Positions 1-9,608 of a stretch of DNA of 64,000 nucleotides are shown piece by piece (position 1 is the stretch's first letter; every line of letters begins with the position of its first letter). Source of the stretch: Thereva unica (Eukaryota; Arthropoda; Insecta; Diptera; Therevidae); NCBI GenBank assembly GCA_949987705.1, contig OX465282.1, positions 4,886,501-4,950,500 of the forward strand, given 5' to 3'. A model generated the notes under the pieces. It ran no database searches. It saw nothing but the letters and a program-made list of their open reading frames with translations, and was not told the DNA's origin. A program made the position numbers and the translations under genes.

Positions 1-1260
1 ATTCTCGCCCGACTAAAGTGTAGTTATTACCTATTCGCTTCTTAGTTATTACAAATAGAAGAACTTACTTTATTTGATTTTTCATGCATGAATTCTCTGA
101 TTACCCCATAAGCGCTTGCACTATTTCCTACTGGGTATGAAATGCTACAGCTGCAATAAAACCAAAACAAATCCTAACAAGGCTACACCTCATTCTTGGG
201 AGTACCCATCCATTCCATGGCTGGTCCCTTTTATGAAATCCTGATCATCGTTTAAAAGATTATGTTTCAAATAACAATGTATGTTCCGAGCCTTGGTGTA
301 ACTCTTTTTGTGCAAATACCTATAAATAGCACTAATATTTGTCGCTAAACTAAATCTCACCAAAAAACATAGCACACGCGCCAATATCATTATCGGCCCA
401 CTATAAAAACTAGAAAGATTCAATCTAATCTTGGACAACAAATTATTATTACCCATCAATCAATGGATTTTGTTTTTGCAAGTAAGCTTTATTGTTTACC
501 TGAAAAATTCGATTAATGTACACCATTACCTGCAAGGAAGTTACTACTAAACGATTAGAAAATTACTACGGAATATATTTATTTGCAAAAAAATCGGGGG
601 TCATCAGTTCACGGAACTTTGCAAAATTCAAGCAAAAAAAGTTGCGCCTTTTTATTTTTGCAAATTTTTTCCTTCCTTTTGTTTTTCTATACTATTAAAT
701 AATGTTTTATTAAATTGTTGCTGCTAATTACTAAATATGCAGAAAAACAAATTGCTACATCATTTCAATTTGCTATTAATTAGCACTTAAATTCAATTTA
801 ATTTTAATAAAAACGAGTTAAATGTTTAAGGAGGTCTTTTCGTGTCAGTATTAATTTGACATAATTTGGGCAATCCCCGTGTGAATTGAAAAGTTAGAAA
901 CTGGTTAATAGGTAATAATTGTGCAAGTCTTTTTCTGGTGAGTTTAGATAATATTAGATAAATTGTTGAAAAGTGTTGATCATAGATTTTAATTCTTTTC
1001 TGAAATTACGAGTATATAATTCAACATTTCCACAATCTACTAAATGAATAAAAGACGGATGTATTTATTAAGTTGCGAGAGCGAGTTGAACGAGAGTTTT
1101 CTTATATAGTAGCATAAATTTTTTATTTCGAAATTACTCCTCGTTATAACAGAGTATATATTACCACTGTAAAAAAAATTCCGGCGGAATACTTTGTTTG
1201 ACTGACTCAGTTACTACACAAAACAATTAGCCGCGAGAATAATCCCCGTACGCTCGTACG
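1..1260. other. AT-rich DNA, no gene recognised
   Basis: This stretch is AT-rich. The short open frames in it have no recognisable motif. No RNA gene or mobile-element end was seen before the foldback repeat that begins near 1265. Confidence 0.5.
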
Positions 1261-1318
1261 TACTGTTTTTCTTTCCATGTTGAGTTAACCCTGGGTTTTC
1301 ACAGAGTAGACAGCCTAT

Positions 1319-1757
1319 TACTGAGTTTCCATGAGAGTTCAACCAGAGTTGAACCCGAGTTGAACTCCATGGAAACAGTCGCAGTCAAGAGTTTTCGTTA
1401 AAGATTTTCAACTCTGCTCAACTCAACGAAAATAGGTAGATTGAACAGAGTTCACGCACACAACTACAAACGGGATTGTCAAATGTTAAAAAAGTCAAAA
1501 GTCGCGCCTGTTTATAACATTTCTGTTGTACAACGAACACAATAAATTAATTTTATGGTCCATGATCACTATTTTATAATATAACAAAAATATTACGTCA
1601 AATTTAAAAACAGCTGCTTGCTTAATACAAGTACACATTCAGCTGTCTGTACACAGGCAGAAGAGTCAGCCATGGAAACGCATAGAGTTGAGTCGTTGAG
1701 TTGAAGTGTCATTTCAACTCAACCTCAACTCCACTCGACTCCCATGGAAACTCGGTA
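1319..1757. mobile_element. Nested MITE with TACTGAGTTTCCATG ends
   Basis: The block starts TACTGAGTTTCCATG and ends CATGGAAACTCGGTA, a 15-bp inverted repeat with one mismatch. The interior contains repeated GTTGAAC and GTTGAGT words on both strands. It is flanked by a direct repeat of about 17 bp: ACAGAGTAGAC(A)GCCTAT at 1301-1318 and the same without the extra A at 1758-1774. Removing the block restores the arm of the outer foldback as seen in reverse at 2900-2950. The long flanking repeat would be an unusual target duplication for a cut-and-paste element. Confidence 0.6.
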
Positions 1758-2080
1758 ACAGAGTAGACGCCTATGGAAATGGGGGTTGAGTAAAGTTTCG
1801 TTAAATCCAAGTAAACTCAACGAAACCAGTCCGGTTAAGCCGAATTTGTCGCATCATTTACTCATTTTGAGTATCATTACGTGCGTTCCATTGGGCGATA
1901 TTTGCTACTCCGGAGTACTCCCGAGGACCTCCAACTACCCCTGCTCTTGTTTTGTGGGATTTCACTCCTAGTAGAAACGCATAAAATTTCCGCCAGGTTT
2001 TCAAGCTTTAGCTACTTAAAAGTAGATGGCTTTTTGTTTTTTCAGTAAAGTAAACTGTCAGATTATTATATGGTGCATTT

Positions 2081-2240
2081 TTAGACGGTGATTAGACTCT
2101 TCGTTCCTACGTACGTTCCTCACGAGCTTTTAGATGAACGGGGAAGTGGGGATGAAGCCCTTCATCATCTCCACTCCCCCGTTCATCTAAAAAGCTCGTG
2201 AGGAACGTACGTAGGAACGAACAGTCTAATCACCGTCTAA
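2081..2240. repeat. 160-bp near-perfect palindrome
   Basis: The segment begins TTAGACGGTGATTAGACT and ends with its reverse complement. The two arms of roughly 75-78 bp differ by about three substitutions and one indel, leaving a loop of only a few bases around 2158-2164. This could be a minimal foldback element. No frame or RNA-gene motif is present. Confidence 0.85.
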
Positions 2241-2572
2241 AGTATATATAGTTGTAGACTTGAATAAATGGATGTACGGACTGATATCCAACTAGAAATG
2301 TAAGGGAGTGTATAAGGCCCTGACATATAGCGAAGTAGGCCTCAAATGTCATAGAGTAAGAACCATGTTAATAAGAAATGAAGCTCAATAAAAAATTTTC
2401 TTTAAAATTAAAAAAAAAATAAAGTAAACAAAACAAGTAACAGTTTAAAGTGAATAAAATAAATAACAGTGGAATTTAAAAAATTATAAAATGGATAATA
2501 TTGATAGATATAATACGGTAAGATAAAATAAATTGTTTTATTATACTCTTGTTTACTTCTTATATTAAAAAT

Positions 2573-2626
2573 CGCGTTCCATTGGCCATGTACTCGGGAG
2601 TAAAAAAAATCTCCCAATGGAACGCG
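2573..2626. repeat. Short hairpin CGCGTTCCATTGG
   Basis: CGCGTTCCATTGG at 2573-2585 is repeated in reverse complement at 2614-2626 around a 28-bp loop. A related phrase, GCGTTCCATTGGGCGA, lies near 1884 in the same foldback region. Confidence 0.6.
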
Positions 2627-2972
2627 GCTATTTACTGCACATATACCAACGGCGACGCAATGTAAAATTATTTATCTGTCACTATAACTCATCTGTCAGC
2701 CGTCATGGATGCAGCATCGAGTCAACTTAAGGGAAAAAGCTTTCTGTTTACTCAACGAAAACTCGAAAGCACAGTAATGCCCATGCCGCCGTAGGCGTAG
2801 ATCAACTTTACATTTACACCTACACTTAAAAAACACATATGCAATATCCGGCTTAATCCGACATGTTACATCGAGTTTTCTTGGATTTAACGAAACTTGA
2901 CTCAACCCGCGTTTCCATGAGCGCTTACTCTGAGTTAACCAAGGGTAAACTCTGCATGGAAACTCAGTAATT

Positions 2973-3381
2973 AATCATTTTCGTATGCACGCACATAAAT
3001 ATACTTAGGCGCTCCTCTGCACACGAGCGGCTGCCTGTTCCGACTGACCGACCAGCTAGAGCAGTCGCACGCGAGCAGTTCAAACTAGTTTTAATTCGGT
3101 TTCGTTTCTGTCGACCCATCAGTTGCGTGTGCAACTGGAATTGCAAATCAGTCGACTCCTTTTCGGAGTGCCTAAACCTATTTTTATTAATATTGTTAGT
3201 ATTTCTCTAATAAGTCCCGGTACTTATAACAGGTGATCCTACTGGCTAAATCCCGTATGTTTAGTCCCGCATTACTGATCCCGCGTTCGCGGGATTGGAT
3301 GTCCTAGTTCGGATAATCTCATCTCTTAATTGTAATCCGTCGATTAGAGGTTTCATATGGTCTAGTATATTTAACAAGTTC
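2973..3381. other. Intergenic, no feature recognised
   Basis: This lies between the foldback element and the 3' poly(A) end of the minus-strand LINE. I saw no gene or repeat family here. Confidence 0.4.
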
Positions 3382-5825
3382 TTTTTTTTTTTTTTATGTG
3401 GCAGTGCTAAGCTCAGGAGTCACCCTTTGTACTACTAGTCCGTCATGTCATTTGTCACGTCATGGTGCAATGTCTAGCAGTAAGCTTAGTACGGGGGAGG
3501 GATGAGGGGGGGGGGGTATAGGTTAAGGGTTAAAGGGTACGGGGGGGTATTGAAGAAGGTGGTGATGAACCCTGCGTTTGAACTCTTGGATGTTGTAGGA
3601 GCTCGGAAATACTGACTGCGAGAGATTATTCCACAGTCGAGTTGTTCTATTAACAAACGAATTCATATCTTGTTGAGTGCGTGAAAGGGGTAGTTGCAGG
3701 TGAAGGGAATGAGACGAGTGGGCTAATCTGGTGTTGCGGGTATAAGATTGCCGTGGAGGCAGGAGAGCGTTTAACTCGGAGGAACAGTCACTGTGGTAGT
3801 AGCGATAAAATTTTGTCAGTGCTGCTACATTCCTACGGTGGCTCAGGGGGTCGATGGTGGAGCAGGCGGTGTCGTCATCAATTAACTTGAGTGCCCTTTT
3901 TTGCACCTTATCTAGCCATGCCAAGGTGGTTATTGGGGCGCCGCCCCAAACGAGGGAGTTATATTCGAGAAGAGGCCGAATGTAGGATTTATAAATAACA
4001 GCACGGGCCGATGGCTGGAGGAGGAACTTGCACCTCTTAAGAAATCCCAAGCACTGAGATCCTTGTTTGGCGATTTGGAATATGTGGTCATTCCATCGCA
4101 AGTCTTTGGCTAATGTCACGCCTAAGATGTGTAGGGATGGGTCGTCCATTAGTTGAACTTCACCCACTTTCAAAGGTGGAGAGTTGTTGAACTTCTTTTT
4201 GGAGATAAGACAGTACTTGGTTTTGTCGGAGTTGAATTCAACACGATTCTTCTCTCCCCACTTTAGAATCAGTTTAATGTCGTTATTAATCGACTTGGAC
4301 ATTAGTTCGCGATCATCAAGACAGGATCTGGCATGAGTCTGTCTTGTATCGACGCTGTACGAGTAACGTAGAGTACCGTCGTCAGCGAAGTTGAGAAGTG
4401 GGTTGGAGGGGATTGAAAGAAGGTCTTTTATAAATATGAGAAAAAGGGCCGGTGATAAAATTGACCCCTGGGGGACCCCCGCAGAGATCGGGTGGGATGC
4501 GGATTTGACGCCATCCAATACTACTTTGATTGAACCGCCAGAAAGGAAACTCTCAATCCACTTCTGTAGAAGTGAGTCAACTCCAATAGCTTTGAGTTTA
4601 GCTAACAGGGCTGGGTGCCAAACTCTATCGAAAGCCTTGGAGATATCCAGAGCTACCAGACTAGACTCACCGGATTCATGCAGACTACGGCTGAGGTGTT
4701 CTGTAAGACAGACTAAAAGATCGCCAGTGGATCTTTTTTGTCGGAAGCCATACTGTCTGTCGTTTATGAGTAGGTTGGATTCTAGATATCCCATAAGCTT
4801 TTTGTTGATTATCGTCTCCATTGTTTTGGAGAGAATAGAAGTAATTGCTATTGGGCGGTAATTGGAGGGATTGCTGGAGTCACCTTTTTTCGGTATGGGC
4901 TGAACATGGGCAAGTTTCCAAGAGTCGGGATAAACTCCGGAGAAATATGACAGCGAAAATAATTTGCCCAGAGGTTTAGCCAAAGGTGAGGCGCATTGTT
5001 TTAAGACGATAGGGGGTATATTATCGGGTCCAGTGGATTTGTTGGCATCGAGCTCTTTGAGGCACCTGTACACCTCTCGAGTCCTGAAAAAAACCCTGTC
5101 CATTGAATGGGCGTTACGCTCGGAAACAGGGGGTAGCACATCAGTTTCGAGTAAAGAAGAATTCGAAGCGAACATAGATGCTAATAAATTGGCCTTGGAT
5201 TTTCTGTCTGTTATTACCTTCTCATTGTGAATAAAGGAAGGGGTTGAAGTTGCAGTGAAATTCTTCTTGATGGAACTTACCAAGGACCAGAAGTTTTTGC
5301 TACCGGAGGTTGCATTTAGGAGTTTACTTCTCAATTTGTTGTCAAATAAGGTTTTGACTTTTTTGATGGCGGTTTTACAAGAATTTCTTTGTTGTATGTA
5401 TTCTAAACGGAGCGATTCACTCGGGAAGCTCTTGTACGCTCGGAAGGCGGCTTCTTTAGTTTTGATTGCATTCATACACTCCCGATTAAACCATCTGTTG
5501 GGCCCAGGCTTCACAGATTTGGTAGAATGGGGAATGAACAAATGCATTCCTGCCTGTATGATCCTGGTGATACGGATAGCGGCAGAGTTGGCGTTTCTAT
5601 TCCGGAAACACAGGTTCCAGTCTGTAGACTGGAAGAAATTAATAAGCCCCAGCCAATTGGCCTTCACATAATGCCATACAGTTCTTCGAACTGGTTTGGG
5701 AGGGGTGGGAAATTCGAATGGGAAGTTAGCACTGATTAGGCAGTGGTCTGAATTGCCGAGAGGTGAATCAACTTCGACGGAGTAACGCGCTGGATGAGAA
5801 GTTAGAAAAAGATCAAGGAGATATT
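3382..5825 (-). mobile_element. 5'-truncated CR1/Jockey-superfamily LINE, copy 1
   Basis: On the minus strand this reads RT frame, short 3' UTR, then ...GCACTGCCACATAAAA with a poly(A) tract (T run at 3382-3395). It is closely similar to copy 2 at 31950-35760. The similarity stops at 5825, inside the endonuclease domain, so the element is 5'-truncated, as is usual after target-primed reverse transcription. I did not find a clear target duplication. The frame lacks RNase H and the RT motifs fit the CR1/L2/Jockey group. The exact clade is not settled. Confidence 0.85.
3523..5823 (-). CDS. LINE ORF2 fragment: endonuclease tail plus reverse transcriptase
   Basis: The frame is open from the truncation point at 5823 to the stop at 3523, about 766 codons. 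It has no proper start, because the endonuclease N-terminus is missing. Near its start it keeps SDHCLIS, the end of the exonuclease-endonuclease-phosphatase fold. RT fingers follow (DNIPPIVLKQ, then YRPIAITSILSKTME), then motif A (ALDISKAFDRVWH), GVPQGSILSPALF and the catalytic FADDGT at 4378-4389. It ends in a conserved basic tail, FKRRVHHHLLQYPP. No RNase H follows. The enzyme would copy its own RNA into a nicked chromosomal target. Copy 2 shows what is missing upstream. An intact RT frame with a truncated endonuclease suggests a fairly recent but dead insertion. Confidence 0.85.
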   Translation of the reverse strand, partial: YLLDLFLTSHPARYSVEVDSPLGNSDHCLISANFPFEFPTPPKPVRRTVWHYVKANWLGLINFFQSTDWNLCFRNRNANSAAIRITRIIQAGMHLFIPHSTKSVKPGPNRWFNRECMNAIKTKEAAFRAYKSFPSESLRLEYIQQRNSCKTAIKKVKTLFDNKLRSKLLNATSGSKNFWSLVSSIKKNFTATSTPSFIHNEKVITDRKSKANLLASMFASNSSLLETDVLPPVSERNAHSMDRVFFRTREVYRCLKELDANKSTGPDNIPPIVLKQCASPLAKPLGKLFSLSYFSGVYPDSWKLAHVQPIPKKGDSSNPSNYRPIAITSILSKTMETIINKKLMGYLESNLLINDRQYGFRQKRSTGDLLVCLTEHLSRSLHESGESSLVALDISKAFDRVWHPALLAKLKAIGVDSLLQKWIESFLSGGSIKVVLDGVKSASHPISAGVPQGSILSPALFLIFIKDLLSIPSNPLLNFADDGTLRYSYSVDTRQTHARSCLDDRELMSKSINNDIKLILKWGEKNRVEFNSDKTKYCLISKKKFNNSPPLKVGEVQLMDDPSLHILGVTLAKDLRWNDHIFQIAKQGSQCLGFLKRCKFLLQPSARAVIYKSYIRPLLEYNSLVWGGAPITTLAWLDKVQKRALKLIDDDTACSTIDPLSHRRNVAALTKFYRYYHSDCSSELNALLPPRQSYTRNTRLAHSSHSLHLQLPLSRTQQDMNSFVNRTTRLWNNLSQSVFPSSYNIQEFKRRVHHHLLQYPPVPFNP

Positions 5826-6640
5826 ACTTTGCTTATGACTATTATTATTCTTGAGCAAGTTTGACATTTTATTGATTTACTGTGCCTAATAGACTAAGCC
5901 TGAGTTTAATATACTAAAGAAGTGACCTCAATTTCATAATTCCTTCTGCATTAAGTTTGAACAAGTAAAGCTACTACGATTTAACCTTATATAATTTACA
6001 TCTCTACAAAGCTAACCATAGCCACAAATTTTCACGCAAAAGAAAATCCTCATCCAAACAACACAATATCCAGAACACACCAAGTAAAGGTGATAATTGA
6101 AAGAAGAATTAATATTTACCAAAAAAAAACGTTCATCTTTAAGTAAATAACAAACCAACGAAGAAATCAGACTACCAACTTAAGTAGTATGAGTTTGCGC
6201 AAACAAAGCAGTCGTACGTGATATTTCGCAGTTTATTGCTGACCCAGGAGCAAATCAGAAACGAACTTGGGTTTTGGTGTAAATTTCAGTTTTTTGGTGG
6301 AGTACGTAAATAAAGTTTCGTGCCGCCATTTACGTTTGTTTACATCCGTTTATGTTTAATTTGTAAATATTTATTAGGCATTTGTAATTAATTAATGTTT
6401 GCATTTTATAATATGCTATCGATAGTTATGTTTTGTTAAAAATTATCGATACCGAATTGACCTTGGTCTTGGAATATTGTTGATCCTATGTCAATAGTTA
6501 GATCGGGATGAAAGTCACGTATAGCATAAAGATTTTAATGTTGTCTTAATCTAGTTCATTATAAAAATGTTTAGGATACTAACATAAATAATCAAATAGA
6601 ACAAAAATGATTTAATTAACTCTTTTTCATATCCATATTC
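5826..6640. other. AT-rich spacer, no gene recognised
   Basis: This lies between the truncated LINE and later LINE debris. The only notable sites are two TATCGATA palindromes, annotated separately. Confidence 0.4.
6417..6451. promoter_or_regulatory. Paired TATCGATA (DRE-like) motifs
   Basis: Perfect TATCGATA octamers occur at 6417-6424 and 6444-6451. In Drosophila this octamer is the DRE bound by DREF, and CGATA clusters are bound by BEAF-32 at promoters and boundaries. No adjacent host gene was recognised, so any role is inference. Confidence 0.3.
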
Positions 6641-6819
6641 GGTCCAATCTGTGTTTCGGACTCTCCTGTAACCAGGGGCCTTCTTCACAGTTGGGCACAT
6701 AAAAAGAATGACTCTGAGGTCAGAGAAGGAGTGCTCACAATTGATCCAGGTCTGGAGAGACAATCCAAAGGTCCTATACCAGGACGACATCCAAATCAGC
6801 CTAAGCAGAGACTGGCTGG

Positions 6820-7165
6820 TGCAGCCTTGCTGTGAATATATACGGGAACAAGAAAGCTAAGGTAGAGACCACTTACAAGCAGAACCGTAGCTGTGGGGAG
6901 AAAAACGAGAGGGAAACACTCGTTCACTTCATGTGTGATCAAGTGCCGACCATCGCACACTAGCCAGTTCTAGAAGACGTACAAGAGATCTCCAGACTAT
7001 ATGCCAGAGTACAGAAAAACTTTCTAATCTCCACAGGATTGTGTAATCACGGTCATGACGGGCGTTCAAATAACCACCTAAGCATAGGTATACCATCATA
7101 AACGAGCTCGAGTTTGTGGCATTAAAATGGCCGCACTGGAGGCAGCCCTACACCTAATCTAAACT
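6820..7165 (+). pseudogene. LINE ORF2 C-terminal zinc-knuckle remnant
   Basis: The forward frame reads RSCGEKNERETLVHFMC, matching the CX2C...HX4C-like knuckle that ends RNase H-bearing I/LOA-type LINE proteins. It continues with an in-frame stop after TIAH and a degraded tail (FLISTGLCNHGHDG). The sequence CTACACCTAATCT near 7150 resembles the CCTAACCTAA tails of the LOA-like LINEs elsewhere in the window. RT and RNase H are absent or unrecognisable upstream. The call rests on one motif plus its context. Confidence 0.45.
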
Positions 7166-7479
7166 TGTTTGGATTTTTTTTTCTACGAGGCAGTGATGAG
7201 ATTCGTACAACGGTGTAGGGAATGTTCTAGGGAATGTGTGCGAACGCCTGTCTATGGCTTCTGTTCCTACGACAAGACACGTCGCTGTAGGGGTGCGCAC
7301 TCAGACGGTAGTGTTAGATTTCTACTGACTAAACTCATCCACCCTTTTTTGCATGACGTTCAAGTCCAGACCGGTACTTCAGTCTGGCGTGTGATCATCA
7401 TGATCCCTAAAAGAGATCCATCAAAGGTGCTCACCAGAGCTGAAATAACCTAGCCATCTAGTGTTACCTAGCTGCTATC
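7166..7479. other. No recognisable feature
   Basis: This stretch carries a 94-codon open frame with no motif I recognise. It is flanked by LINE debris on both sides and is probably degraded repeat. Confidence 0.3.
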
Positions 7480-8800
7480 TCTTCTTGAATTTCTTTGCCT
7501 TGCTCTGTTTCTTTCGGCTTTGTAATCCTTAAGCTTCTGGTGGATGGTCCTTAGCGCCACTTCCAGTATTCTTCACACATCCTCCGATCTTATTCCATGG
7601 TCCAAGATGTTTTCAAGAAGTTAGTTGCACGTAGTCCTGTGCTCCGTAAAACTCAGGCATTTAAAGAAGACATGATCTACGTCCTCTTTATCACCCGAGC
7701 AATCCGGGCAGAACGGTGAATCGTCCAACCTGAAGAGGTGAAGGTATGCCATATAACCTCCATGCCCACTTAGGAACTGTATCGTACAACCTCGGGTCGT
7801 ACAACCTCTTGCCCTACATTGGAAGACTTTCCATGGGGATCATTCGAGCTATCACGCATGCTGCTTCGTCAGACGTAGTACGATATGCACAGCATGCCCG
7901 AAGGGCGCTTAACCGATGCGCAGAGTTTATTGTCTGTTCTGTTCAAAGCCACTCTTTTGATGAGGAGGCATTGGCTTGGCCCGGGGTCCTTTATATAAGG
8001 CAGCATCCTCGCGAATGCTGTGTTGATGGCGGAAGCTTTTTCCGCTTCAAGGTGTACCCCGGAGTTGAGCCTTCGGTCAATCATCACTCCTAAATACCTA
8101 AGTGCAGAGTGGAAGCGGATGATCTGGTCACCTACTTTCATTGCTGTGGTCTCCACCTTTTTCTGCTTCTTGATTAGCACTACTTCCATTTTGAGCTAAG
8201 CTAGCATTAGATCAGAGTTTTGGAGCCAGGTTTCGCTTCGCTTACGAATATCTCCATTTCGTCGAGTCGCTTTCTTACTGCAGCTACCCCGATTTTATCA
8301 GCGAACCCAATAGCGGCCACTTCTCAAGGGAGTCATAGCGCCAGCCACTTTTCCGACAAATCGCCTTCCCTCGGCGGCGCTGTAGTCTGTTGTATATCAC
8401 CCTTTCGAAAAGCTTGCCCTTAGTGTTGAGGAGACATAGCGACCTGTAGGCCGACGGGTTCTCTGAGAGCTTATCCGGTTTCGGGATGAGTACAAGCTTT
8501 TGGTGCTTCCATTGCTCAGGGAGCACTCCTTCCCTCAGGAACACTGTAAATTCTTGGACGAACTCACCTGGTGCCACACTTGCTGCCAGCTTCACCGCTC
8601 TGTTCGATATACCGTCCAGCCCCGGGGTTTTTCCAACGGCAATCCTTTTCACAGCATCCACAATGTCTTCCTCCATTTCCGCTGGGGTGTTTGCTTCTAT
8701 CTTCATCTACATTCACTGCAAGCAGGCTATCCATGTTCCCGTTCAATGGGAATAGGGTCCGTACTTTGTCTTGCAGCATTACAGGCAGGTTGGGGAACGC
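7480..8800 (-). pseudogene. R1-clade LINE remnant (RT plus zinc knuckle)
   Basis: Reading the minus strand there is a pre-RT segment (VRTLFPLNG, near 8770). RT fingers follow, with KTPGLDGISNRAVKLA and a degenerate YRSLCLLNTKGKLFERVI (8706-8380). After an internal deletion comes the motif C region IGFADKIGVAAV (near 8320), in which the second catalytic Asp is Lys. Next is the thumb, YLGVMIDRRLN (8189-7869), and finally CPDCSGDKEDVDHVFFKC near 7700, the C-terminal knuckle typical of R1-clade proteins. Several frameshifts separate the pieces. R1 elements usually sit in 28S rDNA or other specific sites, but no rDNA is visible here. It may be a dispersed relative or a displaced relic. Confidence 0.7.
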
Positions 8801-9092
8801 CTACCCTTAATCGATGACATCACTACCCTGTAAGCACCCGCCACGAGTTACTATCCGCTTCGATTCATAGACTTTTAAAGTGCTTCGTTTTACTCTCTCG
8901 GGTGGCATTTTTAAGACCTCTCCTCGCCTCCTTGAAATCTAGCTGTTCCCGCCTTCGCTATCAGTGCTTTCTTGCCTTGCCTTGATACACGGTATATTAA
9001 TGTCATAGCACCCTTTGACTATCATTTATTGCGATCTATACAGAGCTTCTTTTGTCCAATTAAGCTGACTTTTGTCATTTTTGAACCAGAAA
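8801..9092. other. No recognisable feature
   Basis: A short stretch between the R1-type relic and MITE family B. I saw nothing I can name. Confidence 0.3.
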
Positions 9093-9520
9093 TCTGAAAT
9101 GATGTTGAGTTGAGTTCACTTGCAGATCTGAGTTGAGTTCACTTATTCACGGGTTGAAATAGAATTGAATTGATATCAAAACATAACCTCAAATTTTTGT
9201 GTAAAATTCTCATTTATATATATGTACGTAAAAATTCAGAACGAAATAATTTATTTTTTCTGTACCAGAAAAAACATCGAACACAAAACTACCAACGAAT
9301 GCGGACTTCACGGATAGTAAACAAACAAGACAAATGTCACTTCAACCCAATTTCAACTCAACCTGCGTATATGAGTAAAATATAAACTCGATCCAGGTAG
9401 GAGAGCTGAGTTGGGTTGAGTGGACCCAGTTTCAACTCGACATCCGTTTATGACTGGGTTGAACCCGGATTGAACCTGGGTTGAACCTAGCCATAAACGG
9501 AGTAATGGATATAATCTCAA
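9093..9520. mobile_element. MITE family B, uninterrupted copy
   Basis: This is a block of about 430 bp, rich in TTGAGTTGA words at the left and GGGTTGAACCTGG words at the right, with CATAAACG-type ends. It is closely matched by the copy at 49079-52045, which carries two insertions. This copy has the uninterrupted phrases AAAAATTCAGAACGAAAT and AAATGTCACTTCAACCC, so it serves as the empty-site reference for both. It has no coding capacity. Confidence 0.7.
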
Positions 9521-9608
9521 ACAGCAAAGCATACACAAGAGCGCCATCTATACATGACCAAATCTAAGAAAATAGCATCGTAATTATTGGAACTTTGATA
9601 ACAAGCTA

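Larger units (their letters stand above)
1265..2972. repeat. Outer foldback element with divergent arms
   Basis: The left arm (about 1265-1318 plus 1758-1850) and the right arm (about 2830-2972, reverse complement) share the order of a CCATG-type end, a GTTAACC-type motif, CAGAGTA, a CCTATGGAAA-like motif and the phrase GTTTCGTTAAATCCAAG. I infer a non-autonomous foldback DNA element whose left arm was split by the nested MITE at 1319-1757. The interior holds a separate 160-bp palindrome (2081-2240) and a small hairpin (2573-2626). No transposase frame is present, and the superfamily is not known. Confidence 0.5.

Noticed and set aside
2408..2617. 69-codon minus-strand frame near the foldback
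   Set aside because: Low-complexity AT-rich translation with no motif.
4391..4861. 156-codon plus-strand frame inside the LINE, repeated at 33569-34027 on the minus strand
   Set aside because: It is the antisense shadow of the LINE RT frame; it recurs only because the LINE does.
7480..8800. rDNA-inserted R1 element
   Set aside because: R1-clade motifs are present, but no 28S rRNA sequence flanks the relic.
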